Position numbers and translations under genes: made by a program
From: Theodoxus fluviatilis
Lineage: Eukaryota; Mollusca; Gastropoda; Cycloneritida; Neritidae
NCBI GenBank assembly: GCA_034096865.1
Contig: JAWQFJ010000487.1
Location: forward strand, 121,001 to 185,000
Length of the DNA: 64,000 nt
Direction: 5' to 3'
Shown here: piece after piece, positions 54,921 to 64,000 of the stretch
Numbering within the stretch: the first letter of the stretch is position 1
Layout: every line of letters begins with the position of its first letter
Notes under the pieces: generated by a model
Told to the model about the DNA's origin: nothing
The model's database searches: none
Seen by the model: the letters and a program-made list of their open reading frames with translations, nothing else

Positions 54921-55713
54921 CGCACACATGCACAAATCTTTTCTCTTGAAGCATTTCTGTGCTATGGTAAAACATAAATAACGGGGAATTAGACTTCATG
55001 GTTCACCCTATCACATTTCTCCACACTAACACGTTTTTTCCGAAGAGGACGAAGATGAAAAAGATGCAGTTTTAGAGGAGCAGATTTAGTGGCGGCCACA
55101 GTTTGCATGTAAACACAGATTTACTCGTATTTGCATTTCGCACATGATTTTTCTCCACAAACTTCATCCAGGAGATATTTAGGACGTGAGAAACGTCCTC
55201 AAGGTGAGATGATTTGCGATCTTTATCGAGTGTCGCGCTGCAATCGTGAATCGTGGAGAGGCTTTGAATTCGTCTATGGACGCCGTTAAGTCTGCTCAGC
55301 TACGTTGTGAAGTGACTGAGTGAGACGAAAAATCTGCGCAGGATCTACACGACAGGCAAGATTCTACCATTGCTGGAAGGTTGCGACTCCTATTTTGATC
55401 TCGACGAACTAGCGTTACTGAATTTGTCTGTAAAACATTTGGTTCGTTAGATGTAACCGTCACCGTGCCGAAAGATAGTATGAGTCGGGTGGTCTCGGTA
55501 TGTTCATTTAGAAATCTCCACAGAAGAGGACAAGAGCTACCTGACAGCTACAAGGCGGTCATTCTATGCCATGCCTGTAAGCTAGTGACCGGTGCGTGTC
55601 CGAAGCACTGGTGAGCGCGACAAAAACTTGGAGCGGACTGCTAGATCTTTACCCACTGTAGAAAGCGCACTTCCCCTCCTCTCCTTCGTGACAATCTCCT
55701 TGTCAGTGCATAG

Positions 55714-55800
55714 AACAGTCAGTGTGAAGGACAGTTAATGCAAAGGACGGTCAGTGCAAAGGACAGTCCGTGCATAGGACAGTCAGTGCAAAGGACAGTT
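55714..55800. repeat. Short tandem repeat of about 15 bp
   Basis: GGACAGTCAGTGCAAA-type unit repeated about 5-6 times with single-base changes. Confidence 0.85.
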
Positions 55801-56089
55801 GCGCAAGCTTTTTGGATCCACACACAACACTTCAGCAGTAGGTTCTACAATTTTGGAATGCGAGCTTAGGTTAATCCATCAAACGCGTAACAGATAAATG
55901 ATTAAAAAACACATACTTACCCAGCCTTGCATGAGCAATGAGCAGTAATGTTCAATTTCAAATGCAGATCTGAGACTCACCCCCGCACAGACTCCTTTGC
56001 TTTTATTCAGCCGGTTGAGATTTAGCTGCTCGTGTGGCCACGGAAAAGAACGTTATAAATGCTTTACAAACACTCTGTCATATCAATTC

Positions 56090-56285
56090 TCTAATGGCTC
56101 AGCTGGTAGAGCATTGGACTATTGGTCATGCATGACCAGATTCGATTCTGCGCTGAAACTTTTTTTCCTCTCTTTTTTCGAGAGGTTGTGGGTTCGAACC
56201 CACCCTGGTTTTTTGTGTTTTTGTGTGTGTGTGTTTTGCCCCCCTCTTTTCTCGAGAGGTTGCGGGTCCGAACCCGATATTTAAA
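56090..56285 (+). mobile_element. tRNA-derived SINE-like element with three B-box-like motifs
   Basis: TGGCTCAGCTGGTAGAGCAT (56095-56114) is a good RNA polymerase III A box and D-arm. GATTCGATTCTG follows as a B-box-like sequence. Two more copies, GTGGGTTCGAACCCACC (56188-56204) and GCGGGTCCGAACCCG (about 56262-56276), each follow TCTCGAGAGGTTG or similar. No proper acceptor stem can be folded, so this is not a functional tRNA gene. Confidence 0.6.
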
Positions 56286-56550
56286 AAAAATTAATATATA
56301 TACCAAAACCTGGAGGTTCAGCGCCAGCGGTTTTTATTCCTCACGTATTGTGGTGCGTAATATCATCGAAAATTCAAGCTCTAAACCTAATATCAGTTAG
56401 CACGCATAAAAAAATCACATCTAAGTAAACTAGCCAGCCTAGTACTGTGAACAGATTTGAAAACGACACCAAGAAAACAAAAAAACACTCGAACACTCGA
56501 GTTCTAAGTGAAAGAATTTGTCACTGTGTACCAACCTTTGATGGCATCGT

Positions 56551-56703
56551 AGTCGATAAACCCTTCAATCCACTTCTCATAGTCTTTGTCACTTTGTCTT
56601 CTTGCTATTGTTCTGCATTCGTTCGACCATCTTTCCACATCACCTTGAGAAAAGTACGGAACATTTGTCAAATTGCCGCTCCAGCAAGACTGTGAAGGTA
56701 GCG
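56551..56703 (-). CDS. Possible first exon of a transposon-type or unknown gene
   Basis: On the - strand, an ATG within a CpG-containing region (AACATGGCGACCGCGC complement side) starts MATALPSQSCWSGNL, followed by VPYFSQGDVERWSNECR and DYEKWIEGFIDYDAIK. A GT follows at the end (AAAG|GTTGGT). The composition is protein-like, and the FS..DVE.W pattern resembles N-termini of repeated invertebrate genes of uncertain nature. No second exon was found. Confidence 0.25.
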
Positions 56704-56974
56704 CGGTCGCCATGTTTGCATCCCCAGCCTCGTTTTAAAACTAACATGGCCGCCGCGTGAATAAGGTCCATACATGTGTATCTCGCACAGCGCTCCGGGG
56801 GAGACACAATCAAAAACGGGGAGATCACTCTGTCGGAAATCTCGCTAAAATCAGCCGAGTGCGCGGTCTTAGTAATTAATGTATGGTCTTTGGTGTGACC
56901 TCCTTATGAATATTCCTGACAGAGTTGCCTCCCTTGGGTTAGTGCATCAAAATAGCGTGCATGCGTGTGATACG

Positions 56975-56979
56975 TGTGT

Positions 56980-57024
<45 letters not shown>

Positions 57025-57350
57025 CGTGCGTGTGTATGCGTAGGTGTGTGTGTGTGTGTGTGTGCGTGTGTGTGTATGCGTAGGTGTGTGTGTGTGTGTG
57101 TGTGTGTTTAATTATGTGTATATGTGTATAGTATATGTGTGCCTGTTCAAATGTGTGCGTACACTGTGAATAATAATCCAAGCAGAGATCATGTATGATA
57201 TGCTGATAAACAATCTTTGATCCAACTCTCTTCAGTCCATTTGAAGTTGTGCAACGGTCATATCCCACTGACAGAGTTGCTTCCCCTGGACTAGCACCCA
57301 CAAAGAAGCGTGCATGCGTGTGTTGCATGTGCAGTATGTTAATGCTTGCA

Positions 57351-57392
<42 letters not shown>

Positions 57393-57401
57393 TGTGAGTG
57401 T

Positions 57402-57448
<47 letters not shown>

Positions 57449-57463
57449 TGTGAGTGAGTGAGT

Positions 57464-57509
<46 letters not shown>

Positions 57510-57532
57510 TGTGTGTGTGTGAGTGTGTATGT

Positions 57533-57566
<34 letters not shown>

Positions 57567-57581
57567 GTGTGTGTGTGTGTG

Positions 57582-57658
<77 letters not shown>

Positions 57659-57660
57659 TG
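56975..57660. repeat. Long (GT)n microsatellite clusters
   Basis: Blocks at 56975-57110, 57350-57470 and 57470-57655, interrupted by GA, TA and GC changes. At 57010-57040 there is a GCGCGCGTGCGTGCGTG stretch. Alternating purine-pyrimidine tracts of this length are prone to Z-DNA. All His/Thr and Cys/Val frames here are artefacts. Confidence 0.95.
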
Positions 57661-58397
57661 TGCATGCATGTATGTTGCTTATGTGTTTTTTGTGCATACA
57701 TGCGTGTTTTATGAGCGCTTGTGCGTGCGCGCGTGTGTGTGCATGCGCGAGTGTATGTGTGTAGTATATGTGTGCATGCGCATGCGTGTGCGCACACGTG
57801 TGTATATGATCTAGCTCACTTTCACACATTCAAATATCATTTTCTTGCGATGAAGTCGTTCCTTCACCCTGCTCGTCGCTCTTGGTGTGTCTTAGGATCC
57901 AGCCTCTCCAACTTCTCTCCCACTCGATCTCTTGGAAGGAAACAATATCCAGTGACCATCGGTTTTTTTGTCATTTGAATTTTTTTTGTCCCATTTTCAT
58001 AAACACCAGGTTGTAGTTTTGAAGTGCTGCCTACTTGGATGTTTTTGCATGAATTATGCTAATAAACTTCCAATATGGCTGCCGATACGACACATTTTTG
58101 CTGGGTTTTTTTTAACAACATAAAACCAGAAAAGCAGTTAATGGTAGAAGATTGTAATTCTGCACAGAAGTGAAGTACATAGGGTAACATGTCCTGACCC
58201 CAAAAAACATCAAATACTCTGAGCATTTCAATTTAACAAAATTTCACATCTTCTTCTTCTTCTTAGGTTTAGGCAGCCAACACAAACATGCTGGTGAAAC
58301 TGCTGCACTTGGGGGTTCCGGGGGGATGGGGGGGGGGGGGGGGGATGAAGGGATGGGTGGGTGGGGGGGAGAGGGATAGGCGGGGGAGGGGGAGGTT

Positions 58398-59957
58398 TTA
58401 GATCAGATCAGCCATCCTGGCCTGGAAGGCTGCCAGGGATGGCGCTGTCACTGAGTCCTCGGGCAGCCCATTCCATTCTACGGTGGTGCGAGGGAAGAAG
58501 CTCATCTGTCTGTAAGTGGTTTTGTGGGAGAGGGTTTTGTAGTTCAGGCAGTGGGAGTGGCGGGAGCTGCGTATGGGTGGAAAGGCGGTGGGGGGGCATT
58601 TGGTGTTGATGGTCGTCAGGCCATAATGGAACTTGTAGAAGGCGCTTAGTCTCGCCCGCTTCCTTCTTCTAGCCATGGATGGCCATTTCAAGTCCACCAG
58701 CATCCCTCCCACACTAGAAGTTTGTCTAAAGCGGTTGGACACCCACCTAGCGGCTCGTCGCTGCACTTTCTCAATGGCCTCGATGTCATCGGCCGTATGG
58801 GGATCCCACACTGGAGCGGCATATTCCAACACGGGGCGGACAAGCGCTTTATAGGTGGCAGCTTTGGTGTTCTTGTTGTGGATTTTGATGTTTCGTCGAA
58901 GGAAGCCGAGTGTCTTGTTGGCTTTACTAGTGATTTTACTGATATGTGGGCCCCATCTCAGATCTTTGGAGAGTGTGACGCCAAGGTACACCACTTGGGG
59001 CTCTTCCTGCAACTGATGGCCATGGAGATGGTACCCACGTTTCCTGGTGGTTCGGCTGCGGGTCATGTGGACTGCGGAGCATTTCTCGGGGTGGAAGGTC
59101 ATCTTCCAGCGCTGCTCCCACTTCGCCAGTTTGTCCAGGTCAATCTGGAGGGCATCTTGGTCTTGGTCGCTTGAGACGTCCTTATGGCAGGCTGTATCAT
59201 CAGCGAAGAGTCTGGCTTGTGAGGTCAGGTTGGTCGGAAGGTCGTTGATGTAAAGCAGAAACAGTAAAGGCCCCAGGACTGAGCCCTGGGGGACGCCTGA
59301 CTCTACAGGGACGAGTCCGGAACTTGTGCCATTGACGACCACAACCTGCTTCCTGTCACTTAGGAAATTCTTAATCCAGTTGTTGGTCCCGCCGGAGATG
59401 CCATAGTGGCGTAGTTTGTGGACGAGTAGACTGTGGCTGACCTTGTCAAAGGCCTTAGAGAAGTCCAGTACGAGAAGGTCCGTCTGGAATCCATGCTCAA
59501 GCGCCTCTGAGGCCTCGTCCAGGAAACCGAGGAGCTGGGTCTCGCATGAGTGACCGCGTCGGAAGCCATGTTGTTCTGGGCAGAGGATGTTGAATCTCTC
59601 GCAGTAGTTCATGATGTTGCTCACGATAATGTGTTCAAGTACTTTGCATAGTACGCTAGTAAGGCTGATAGGTCGATAGTTCTCAGCCTTGTAGCGCTCG
59701 CCCTTTTTGAAGATGGGGCTGACATTTGCTGCCTTCCACTCCGAAGGGACCACGCCCGTATCGAGAGAGGTCTGGAAGAGGAGTGTGAGCACCGGGGCCA
59801 ACTCCGTTGCAAGCTCCCTGACGACGCGGGGCGAGATCCCATCGGGGCCACAGGCCTTGGTGGGGTCGAGGTCTCGCAGCTTCTTCTCCACACCGGTGGT
59901 GTTGATGTGGATGTCTTCTAATGGTGGATAGATGGGGTGATGGGGGGCATGGGGCAT
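58398..59957 (-). CDS. LINE reverse transcriptase (CR1-like), 519 codons
   Basis: From its first Met the frame reads LEDIHINTTGVEKKLRDLDP, then TKACGPDGISPRVVRELATE. RT motifs follow in order: NYRPISLTSVLCKVLEHII (about 95-113), the motif A-like VLDFSKAFDKVSH (about 165), GVPQGSVLGPLLFLLYIND (about 225) and the catalytic LFADDT (about 255, the YADD equivalent with Phe). The C-terminal part has LGVTLSKDLRWGPHI and YAAPVWDPH. It copies element RNA into DNA at the nicked target. The Met is probably not a real start: homology to the other frame continues upstream, so this is the second half of one polyprotein after a frameshift. Confidence 0.85.
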   Translation of the reverse strand: MPHAPHHPIYPPLEDIHINTTGVEKKLRDLDPTKACGPDGISPRVVRELATELAPVLTLLFQTSLDTGVVPSEWKAANVSPIFKKGERYKAENYRPISLTSVLCKVLEHIIVSNIMNYCERFNILCPEQHGFRRGHSCETQLLGFLDEASEALEHGFQTDLLVLDFSKAFDKVSHSLLVHKLRHYGISGGTNNWIKNFLSDRKQVVVVNGTSSGLVPVESGVPQGSVLGPLLFLLYINDLPTNLTSQARLFADDTACHKDVSSDQDQDALQIDLDKLAKWEQRWKMTFHPEKCSAVHMTRSRTTRKRGYHLHGHQLQEEPQVVYLGVTLSKDLRWGPHISKITSKANKTLGFLRRNIKIHNKNTKAATYKALVRPVLEYAAPVWDPHTADDIEAIEKVQRRAARWVSNRFRQTSSVGGMLVDLKWPSMARRRKRARLSAFYKFHYGLTTINTKCPPTAFPPIRSSRHSHCLNYKTLSHKTTYRQMSFFPRTTVEWNGLPEDSVTAPSLAAFQARMADLI

Positions 59958-61693
59958 CTCATGGCGAACTCCTCTTCACTGAAGTCTTCTCTGGTACTGA
60001 ATGCCGACTGGAATTGTTTATTCAGGATCTCAGCTTTTTCCAGGTCATCTGTCACTAGTTTTCCCGCGACTTTCAGGGGCGAGATGCCAGAGTGTTCGTT
60101 CTGCTTCGACTTGATGAAGGACCAAAACTTCTTGTTGACATGAGGTTGGTCAGTGGAGTCGACGGTGATGAGGCCTTCAATGTACTTCCAGTACTGTCTG
60201 CGAATCCTCTGGTGGACTTGTTGTTTCAGGATCTTATAGGTCTCCTTGAGATCTTCCCTCCCTGTTTTCTTATACTTTTTGTGGATCCTGTCACGTCGAC
60301 GGATGATCTTCAATGTCTCGTCGTCGAGCCACGGAGGGTTTCTTCTTGGGCCCAGCTTCTTGTGTGGTACAAACCGCTGGATGCGCTCGTTAAGGCCAGC
60401 CCGGAGCTCCCTCCAGATCACCTCAGCGTCGGGGTCTTGTTGGTGGGTGGATAGGATGGAGTCGCTCAGTTCTCCGGTAGAAGAACGCATGCCGTCCCAG
60501 TCAGCTTTGTTGTAGCATGGCACCATGAGTTCTTTCTGTTTGGTCCGCGCTGGCTTTAGCTGTAACTCTGCGTAGACGATGCAGTGGTCTGAAACGCCTG
60601 GCACTATCTCGAGGCGAGGAAATAGGTTGGGGTGGTTGGTGACAATCAGGTCGAGAATATTTCCCCCGCGGGTTGGTGTGTCGACTATTTGGCCTAGTCC
60701 GTGGTCAGCAAGCATGTCCTTGAACTGGTGATGAAGACGTGGGTAGGCAGCTCCTTGCTTAAGCGCCTCTTTCTTCCAGTCCCAGCCGGGGAAGTTGTAG
60801 TCGCCGCCAATGACGACGACAGCGTTACCAGTGTTGCATGCTATTCTTGCAGACTCGGCGAGCTCTCGTAGGCTTCTTTCATCACTGACATCAGGCCTAT
60901 AATAGGCTGCGATTAGTAGGTCTCTCTGGCCACGCAGTTTAATCTTGACCCACGTGATCTCGCAAGGGCGGTCGAGGGCTGGTTCCTCTGTGCAGGTAAG
61001 GGCGTCAGATACGGCGATTAGAACACCGCCGCCGTTCCCGTTCCTGTCCTTCCTGAAGATTTTGTACGAGGGAGGAAAAAGTTCGCTGCTGGCTATGGAT
61101 GGTGACAGCCAGGTCTCCGTACCCATGATGATGTCCGGTTTCAGGCTCTGTATGATGTGGCTGAGTTCAGGAACTTTTCCTATCACGGATTGAAAGTTAA
61201 TAGTTAGGAGGCGGAGAGGGCGATTCAAATTCTTGTTTTGTTGGCTCTGTCGTGTAGGCGTGGAGCAGTGTACGGGATCAAATGAGTCATCAGGGTCAAA
61301 GGAGAGGTTGGTTGTTTTGGAAGCAGAACTGTTGTATTCCTTTTCTACACCGTGGAGGTCAAAGGCCACCGTGCTGTAGTTTGGGTTGTTACAAAAGTCA
61401 CAATGCCAGCTTACATCTGTGGCACTAAGGGCATTGTAAGACTGGCTGCCAATGTTCTGGCATGATGCGTGAAACCATCTCCCACACGTCTCGCAGGCAA
61501 CCCCACGTGCATCCCAGCCCACAGTTCTGTCGCAAACACCACAGGGGGCGATGGAGGAGTCATTATGAGACGAGGGATTTGGATGGTCTGTCTCTGTGGA
61601 GTCTGACATGGTTGTCAGGAAGTTAGTAGTCAGAAGCGCCAGAAGTTGGCAGGAGATCAAAAGATAGGGTGGGGAATTGACCGGCAACAACAT
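59918..61693 (-). CDS. LINE PHD-finger and AP-endonuclease protein (CR1-like), 591 codons
   Basis: A hydrophobic N-terminus (an alternative Met at residue 29, MSDSTETDH, is also possible) is followed by a PHD-type zinc finger: CGVCDRTVGWDARGVACETC, GRWFHASC and WHCDFC (about residues 50-105). The endonuclease domain (about 165-390) shows LRLLTINFQSVIGK, GTETWL, NGGGVLIAV, AAYYRP, GGDYNFPGWDW and GVSDHCIVY, which carry the Glu, Asp/Asn and SDH catalytic residues of AP endonucleases. It would nick target DNA to prime reverse transcription. The frame ends (PPITPSIHH) 40 bp inside the RT frame; a one-base shift separates them. Confidence 0.85.
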   Translation of the reverse strand: MLLPVNSPPYLLISCQLLALLTTNFLTTMSDSTETDHPNPSSHNDSSIAPCGVCDRTVGWDARGVACETCGRWFHASCQNIGSQSYNALSATDVSWHCDFCNNPNYSTVAFDLHGVEKEYNSSASKTTNLSFDPDDSFDPVHCSTPTRQSQQNKNLNRPLRLLTINFQSVIGKVPELSHIIQSLKPDIIMGTETWLSPSIASSELFPPSYKIFRKDRNGNGGGVLIAVSDALTCTEEPALDRPCEITWVKIKLRGQRDLLIAAYYRPDVSDERSLRELAESARIACNTGNAVVVIGGDYNFPGWDWKKEALKQGAAYPRLHHQFKDMLADHGLGQIVDTPTRGGNILDLIVTNHPNLFPRLEIVPGVSDHCIVYAELQLKPARTKQKELMVPCYNKADWDGMRSSTGELSDSILSTHQQDPDAEVIWRELRAGLNERIQRFVPHKKLGPRRNPPWLDDETLKIIRRRDRIHKKYKKTGREDLKETYKILKQQVHQRIRRQYWKYIEGLITVDSTDQPHVNKKFWSFIKSKQNEHSGISPLKVAGKLVTDDLEKAEILNKQFQSAFSTREDFSEEEFAMRCPMPPITPSIHH

Positions 61694-61720
61694 TGTTCCT
61701 CACGTAGGGAGGAGAGGCGA

Positions 61721-62050
61721 TCATCTGAAGATACATGAATTGAGACACTAATAACATTCAAGATCCTGTAACTTTGACACACAGGAAGATACAGTTTTAT
61801 TACGGGTCATCCCATGAAGCAGGCTATGAGAACCAAATATGCCATGTTTCAAGGAAATCAAACTTCAGAGCACAGAGAAATGATGTCTGAAATCTAACAT
61901 ATAATGGTGAAAACCTGAAAACTAAGAAAATTGCATTTGAAGTTCTCATAACTCTTTATGACAGCTCACAGTTGATGTCTTTCTCCTAATTTTTAAACTA
62001 TAAAATATCCATTTCCTGCAGAAACAAAGCATGCATATTATACATTGAAT
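61721..62050. other. Unassigned sequence upstream of the LINE
   Basis: AT-rich, no reading frame or repeat recognised. Confidence 0.6.
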
Positions 62051-62079
62051 TAACTACAAAGTCACATATGTATGTATCG

Positions 62080-62561
62080 CTAGTCCCTCGGTGTCAAGGA
62101 TGACTGGCTCCACGCGTATCTCTGGAGTGGGTACATATTTGACTCCACAGGCCCAGTCTGGACCGGCAGAGTCGGGGTCAGTGGGAGCACTGGCACTCCG
62201 TGGATGTCGCTGGGGCCAGCGCAGCTTGGTGGCGACGCTCGCGCGCTGCCGCGCGTTGTTCCCGGCAGGCTGCCTCCAGCTGTTTGGGCGCATCTCGGGT
62301 GGCAGCTCGCCATCGGACTCTGTCAAGCGCCACTGCCTGCAGCTCAGGTGGTGGGATACCGCACCACTTCAGGTTTTCTTTCATGTTGTCTTTATAGCGC
62401 TTCTTGGGGCGACCTGTACCGCACTTCCCCCCTGCCAGCTCGCCGAAAAGCAGCTGCTTAGGGATGCGCTCGTTGCCCAAAGTGACACAAAAACGGTAAA
62501 TTCTGCCATATTTCAAAAACAAAATACTGGGTACTACTACCTTAACCTCGCATACCCTCAT
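62080..62561 (-). pseudogene. C-terminal remnant of a second non-LTR retrotransposon
   Basis: The - strand frame reads LGNERIPKQLLFGELAGGKC, then GRPKKRYKDNMKENLKWCGI, then ALDRVRWRAATRDAPKQLEA. This GNERIPKQLLFGEL / KKR(Y/F)KD / DR..WR pattern is the familiar C-terminal extension of a group of animal LINE polyproteins. Frames then change towards 62090 (VEPVILDTEGLAIH). No RT core in the window. Confidence 0.6.
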
Positions 62562-62670
62562 CCCCCACCCTCAACCACCACCCTCAACCCCCACTCTCAA
62601 CCCCACAACCTCAACCACCACCCTCCACCCCACAGCCTCACCCTCACCCACATACCTCACCCTCCATCCC
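62562..62670. repeat. C-rich minisatellite (CCTCAACCACCACC)n
   Basis: Imperfect units of ACCCTCAACCACC and ACCCTCAACCCC. The + strand frame of 291 codons starting at 62091 crosses it and is an artefact. Confidence 0.85.
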
Positions 62671-62873
62671 CTCGTGATCTGTCTGTCTATCTGTCCATCT
62701 TAAGTCATACCTTCTTCATACTTGTCTTTACCGTTTCTTTTTCTCTTCATCCCAATCAGGGTTGTCATGATAGTCATTATTATCTCTGTCGTCGTCATTG
62801 TCTGAAACCATTCCTGCCTTCAAGCTCCCTTCCTCTCTTTCCGCTATCATTGTCATTGTCGACGTCGTTGACG

Positions 62874-62948
<75 letters not shown>

Positions 62949-63264
62949 CATCGTCATCATCAGTAGCAGCAGAAACGTCTTCGTCTTCGTTATCGCCGTC
63001 GTCGTCGTCGTCGTCGTCCTCCTCCTCCTCCTCCTCCTCTTCCTCCTCCTCCTCCTCCTCCTCCTCCTCCTCCTCCTCCTCCTCCTCCTCCTCCTCCTCC
63101 TCCTCCTCCTCCTCCTCCTCCTCCTCCTCCTTCTTCTCCTACTCCTCCTCCTCCTCCTCCTCCTCCTCCTCCTCCTCCTCCTCCTCCTTCTCCTCCTCCT
63201 TCTCCTCCTCCTCCTCCTTCTCCTCCTCTCCCCTCCACCCCACCCCATCATCACCATCATCACC

Positions 63265-63342
<78 letters not shown>

Positions 63343-63430
63343 TTTGTCGTCGTCGTCGTCGTTGTCATCGTCGTGTCTTTTCCCTTCTGAATAGATCACG
63401 CAAATGTTCAGCAGCAGCAGCAGCAGCAGC
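62874..63430. repeat. Composite triplet-repeat tract: (ATC)n, (CTC)n, (ATC)n, (CAG)n
   Basis: ATC repeats 62876-62946, GTC/CTC repeats 62995-63230 (almost pure pyrimidine on +, purine on -), ACC/ATC repeats 63250-63345, GTC 63345-63365 and CAG 63410-63430. The poly-Ser, poly-Met, poly-Gly and poly-Arg frames are artefacts. The CTC block can form triplex (H-DNA) structures. Confidence 0.95.
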
Positions 63431-63512
63431 ATTGACATCGTTGTCGTTGTCGTCATCATCATTGTCGTCGTCGTCGCTGTCATTGTCATCCTCGTCGTCG
63501 CCTCGTCTTCCT

Positions 63513-63560
63513 CACCCCCCACCCCCCACCCCCCACCCCCACCCCCCACCCCCGCCCCCT
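63513..63560. repeat. (CACCCCC)n tract
   Basis: CCCCCCACCCCCCACCCCCC-type units; the opposite strand is a strong G-quadruplex candidate. Confidence 0.9.
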
Positions 63561-63664
63561 TACAAATACCACGCAAATGTTTCTCTCATCCTCTCTTTTG
63601 TTCGACCCATCATTCCTTCTCCTTCTGCCGTTTCTCTTCCTTTCCATTTCTCTTTTCGATGCAG

Positions 63665-63833
63665 TCCAACTGGAGTAATGAAAGTGGAAGATTTCCATCT
63701 GAGCACCTTCTTTCCACCAACTCGTACGGCTGGACCCCTAAACACAAGCAGAGCAATGCTTCTACAGTCGGCTGTTGCCGAACGTTATCGAACTCAAGGG
63801 CCGCAGAACAGACTGAGCGACCTAGAAACTGAC
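63665..63833 (+). CDS. Possible exon of an unknown gene
   Basis: TTCCATTTCTCTTTTCGATGCAG (63642-63664) is a good polypyrimidine tract and acceptor. It is followed by an open frame SNWSNESGRFPSEHLLSTNS, YGWTPKHKQSNASTVGCC to a stop at 63830. The composition is more protein-like than its surroundings and it is not repetitive. No domain recognised; the frame used and the right border are uncertain. Confidence 0.25.
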
Positions 63834-64000
63834 CAATCGGCAAGCGACAAATGGCTTGTATTTATTGATCGAGGCTGAGGCCAGGGGCGAGTTTCAATAT
63901 GCGAAGATCTCGGTAGAGCTACGCAGATCTCGCCGATTGGGCAGTTTCATTCTTTACTTGCTCGCGAGCCAATCGTAGATGAGGGGAGATTGAGCGAGGC
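63834..64000. other. Right edge, short repeats of AGATCTCG
   Basis: GAAGATCTCGGTAGAGCTAC and GCAGATCTCGCC repeat the AGATCTCG motif. Too short to interpret. Confidence 0.4.

Larger units (their letters stand above)
58240..61720 (-). mobile_element. CR1-like non-LTR retrotransposon, nearly complete
   Basis: Two overlapping - strand frames encode PHD finger plus endonuclease (61693-59918) and reverse transcriptase (59957-58398). The 3' UTR (58397-58266) contains a G/C-homopolymer tract (58320-58345) and ends in an AAG triplet repeat (58248-58265). A short microsatellite tail instead of poly(A) fits CR1/L2-type LINEs. The 5' border is uncertain, and I found no target-site duplication. Confidence 0.85.

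Noticed and set aside
56939..57829. 296-codon His/Thr-rich frame on -
   Set aside because: Translation of GT/CA microsatellite.
62728..63394. Poly-Ser, poly-Met, poly-Arg and poly-Gly proteins
   Set aside because: Pure translation of triplet repeats on both strands.

Overview
Eukaryotic (animal) genomic DNA, most likely from a mollusc and probably a gastropod. That placement is inference from the gene content, the retroelement families and the very dense mini- and microsatellites. There are no bacterial-style genes and no CRISPR array.

Layout. (1) 1-712 is the 3' end of an L2-like LINE. (2) 787-42400 on the + strand is one large split gene, La-related protein 4 (LARP4). I can place 16 coding exons. 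All have AG/GT borders and join in one uninterrupted frame of 858 codons plus a stop. The first coding exon(s), with the start codon, lie to the left of the window. The protein runs: PAM2 motif, Pro/Ala-rich linker, La motif, RRM, long low-complexity tail with Arg-rich, FPPLP and SYAQ-type motifs, and an RGG-like C-terminus. (3) The introns carry most of the other content. They hold a 2.8 kb DNA transposon with a Mutator/Kolobok-like transposase remnant, a 3.0 kb terminal-inverted-repeat element with internal 179 bp repeats, a piggyBac-like remnant split by a MITE, a TTAA-flanked MITE, SINE-like elements, three copies of a repeat full of AAGGTCA half-sites, and long minisatellites with units of 12, 13, 30, 40, 44, 50, 54 and 111 bp. 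(4) Inside the 13.5 kb intron 8 is a nested candidate gene (22154-23719, +). It has a non-repetitive helical N-terminus, about 30 decapeptide repeats, a C-terminal hydrophobic segment and a downstream AATAAA. The layout resembles a tail-anchored adaptor such as MAVS. (5) 42401 to about 46-50 kb is probably a long LARP4 3' UTR. (6) 50-64 kb is intergenic or belongs to an unseen gene. It holds a SINE with perfect 14 bp target-site duplications, a tRNA-like element, long GT tracts, a nearly complete CR1-like LINE on the - strand (PHD finger, endonuclease, reverse transcriptase; frameshifted), another LINE C-terminal fragment, and a large triplet-repeat tract followed by a possible exon at the right edge.

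The only strongly supported cellular gene is LARP4, a cytoplasmic poly(A)/PABP-binding mRNA-stability factor. Most other long reading frames are by-products of tandem repeats.
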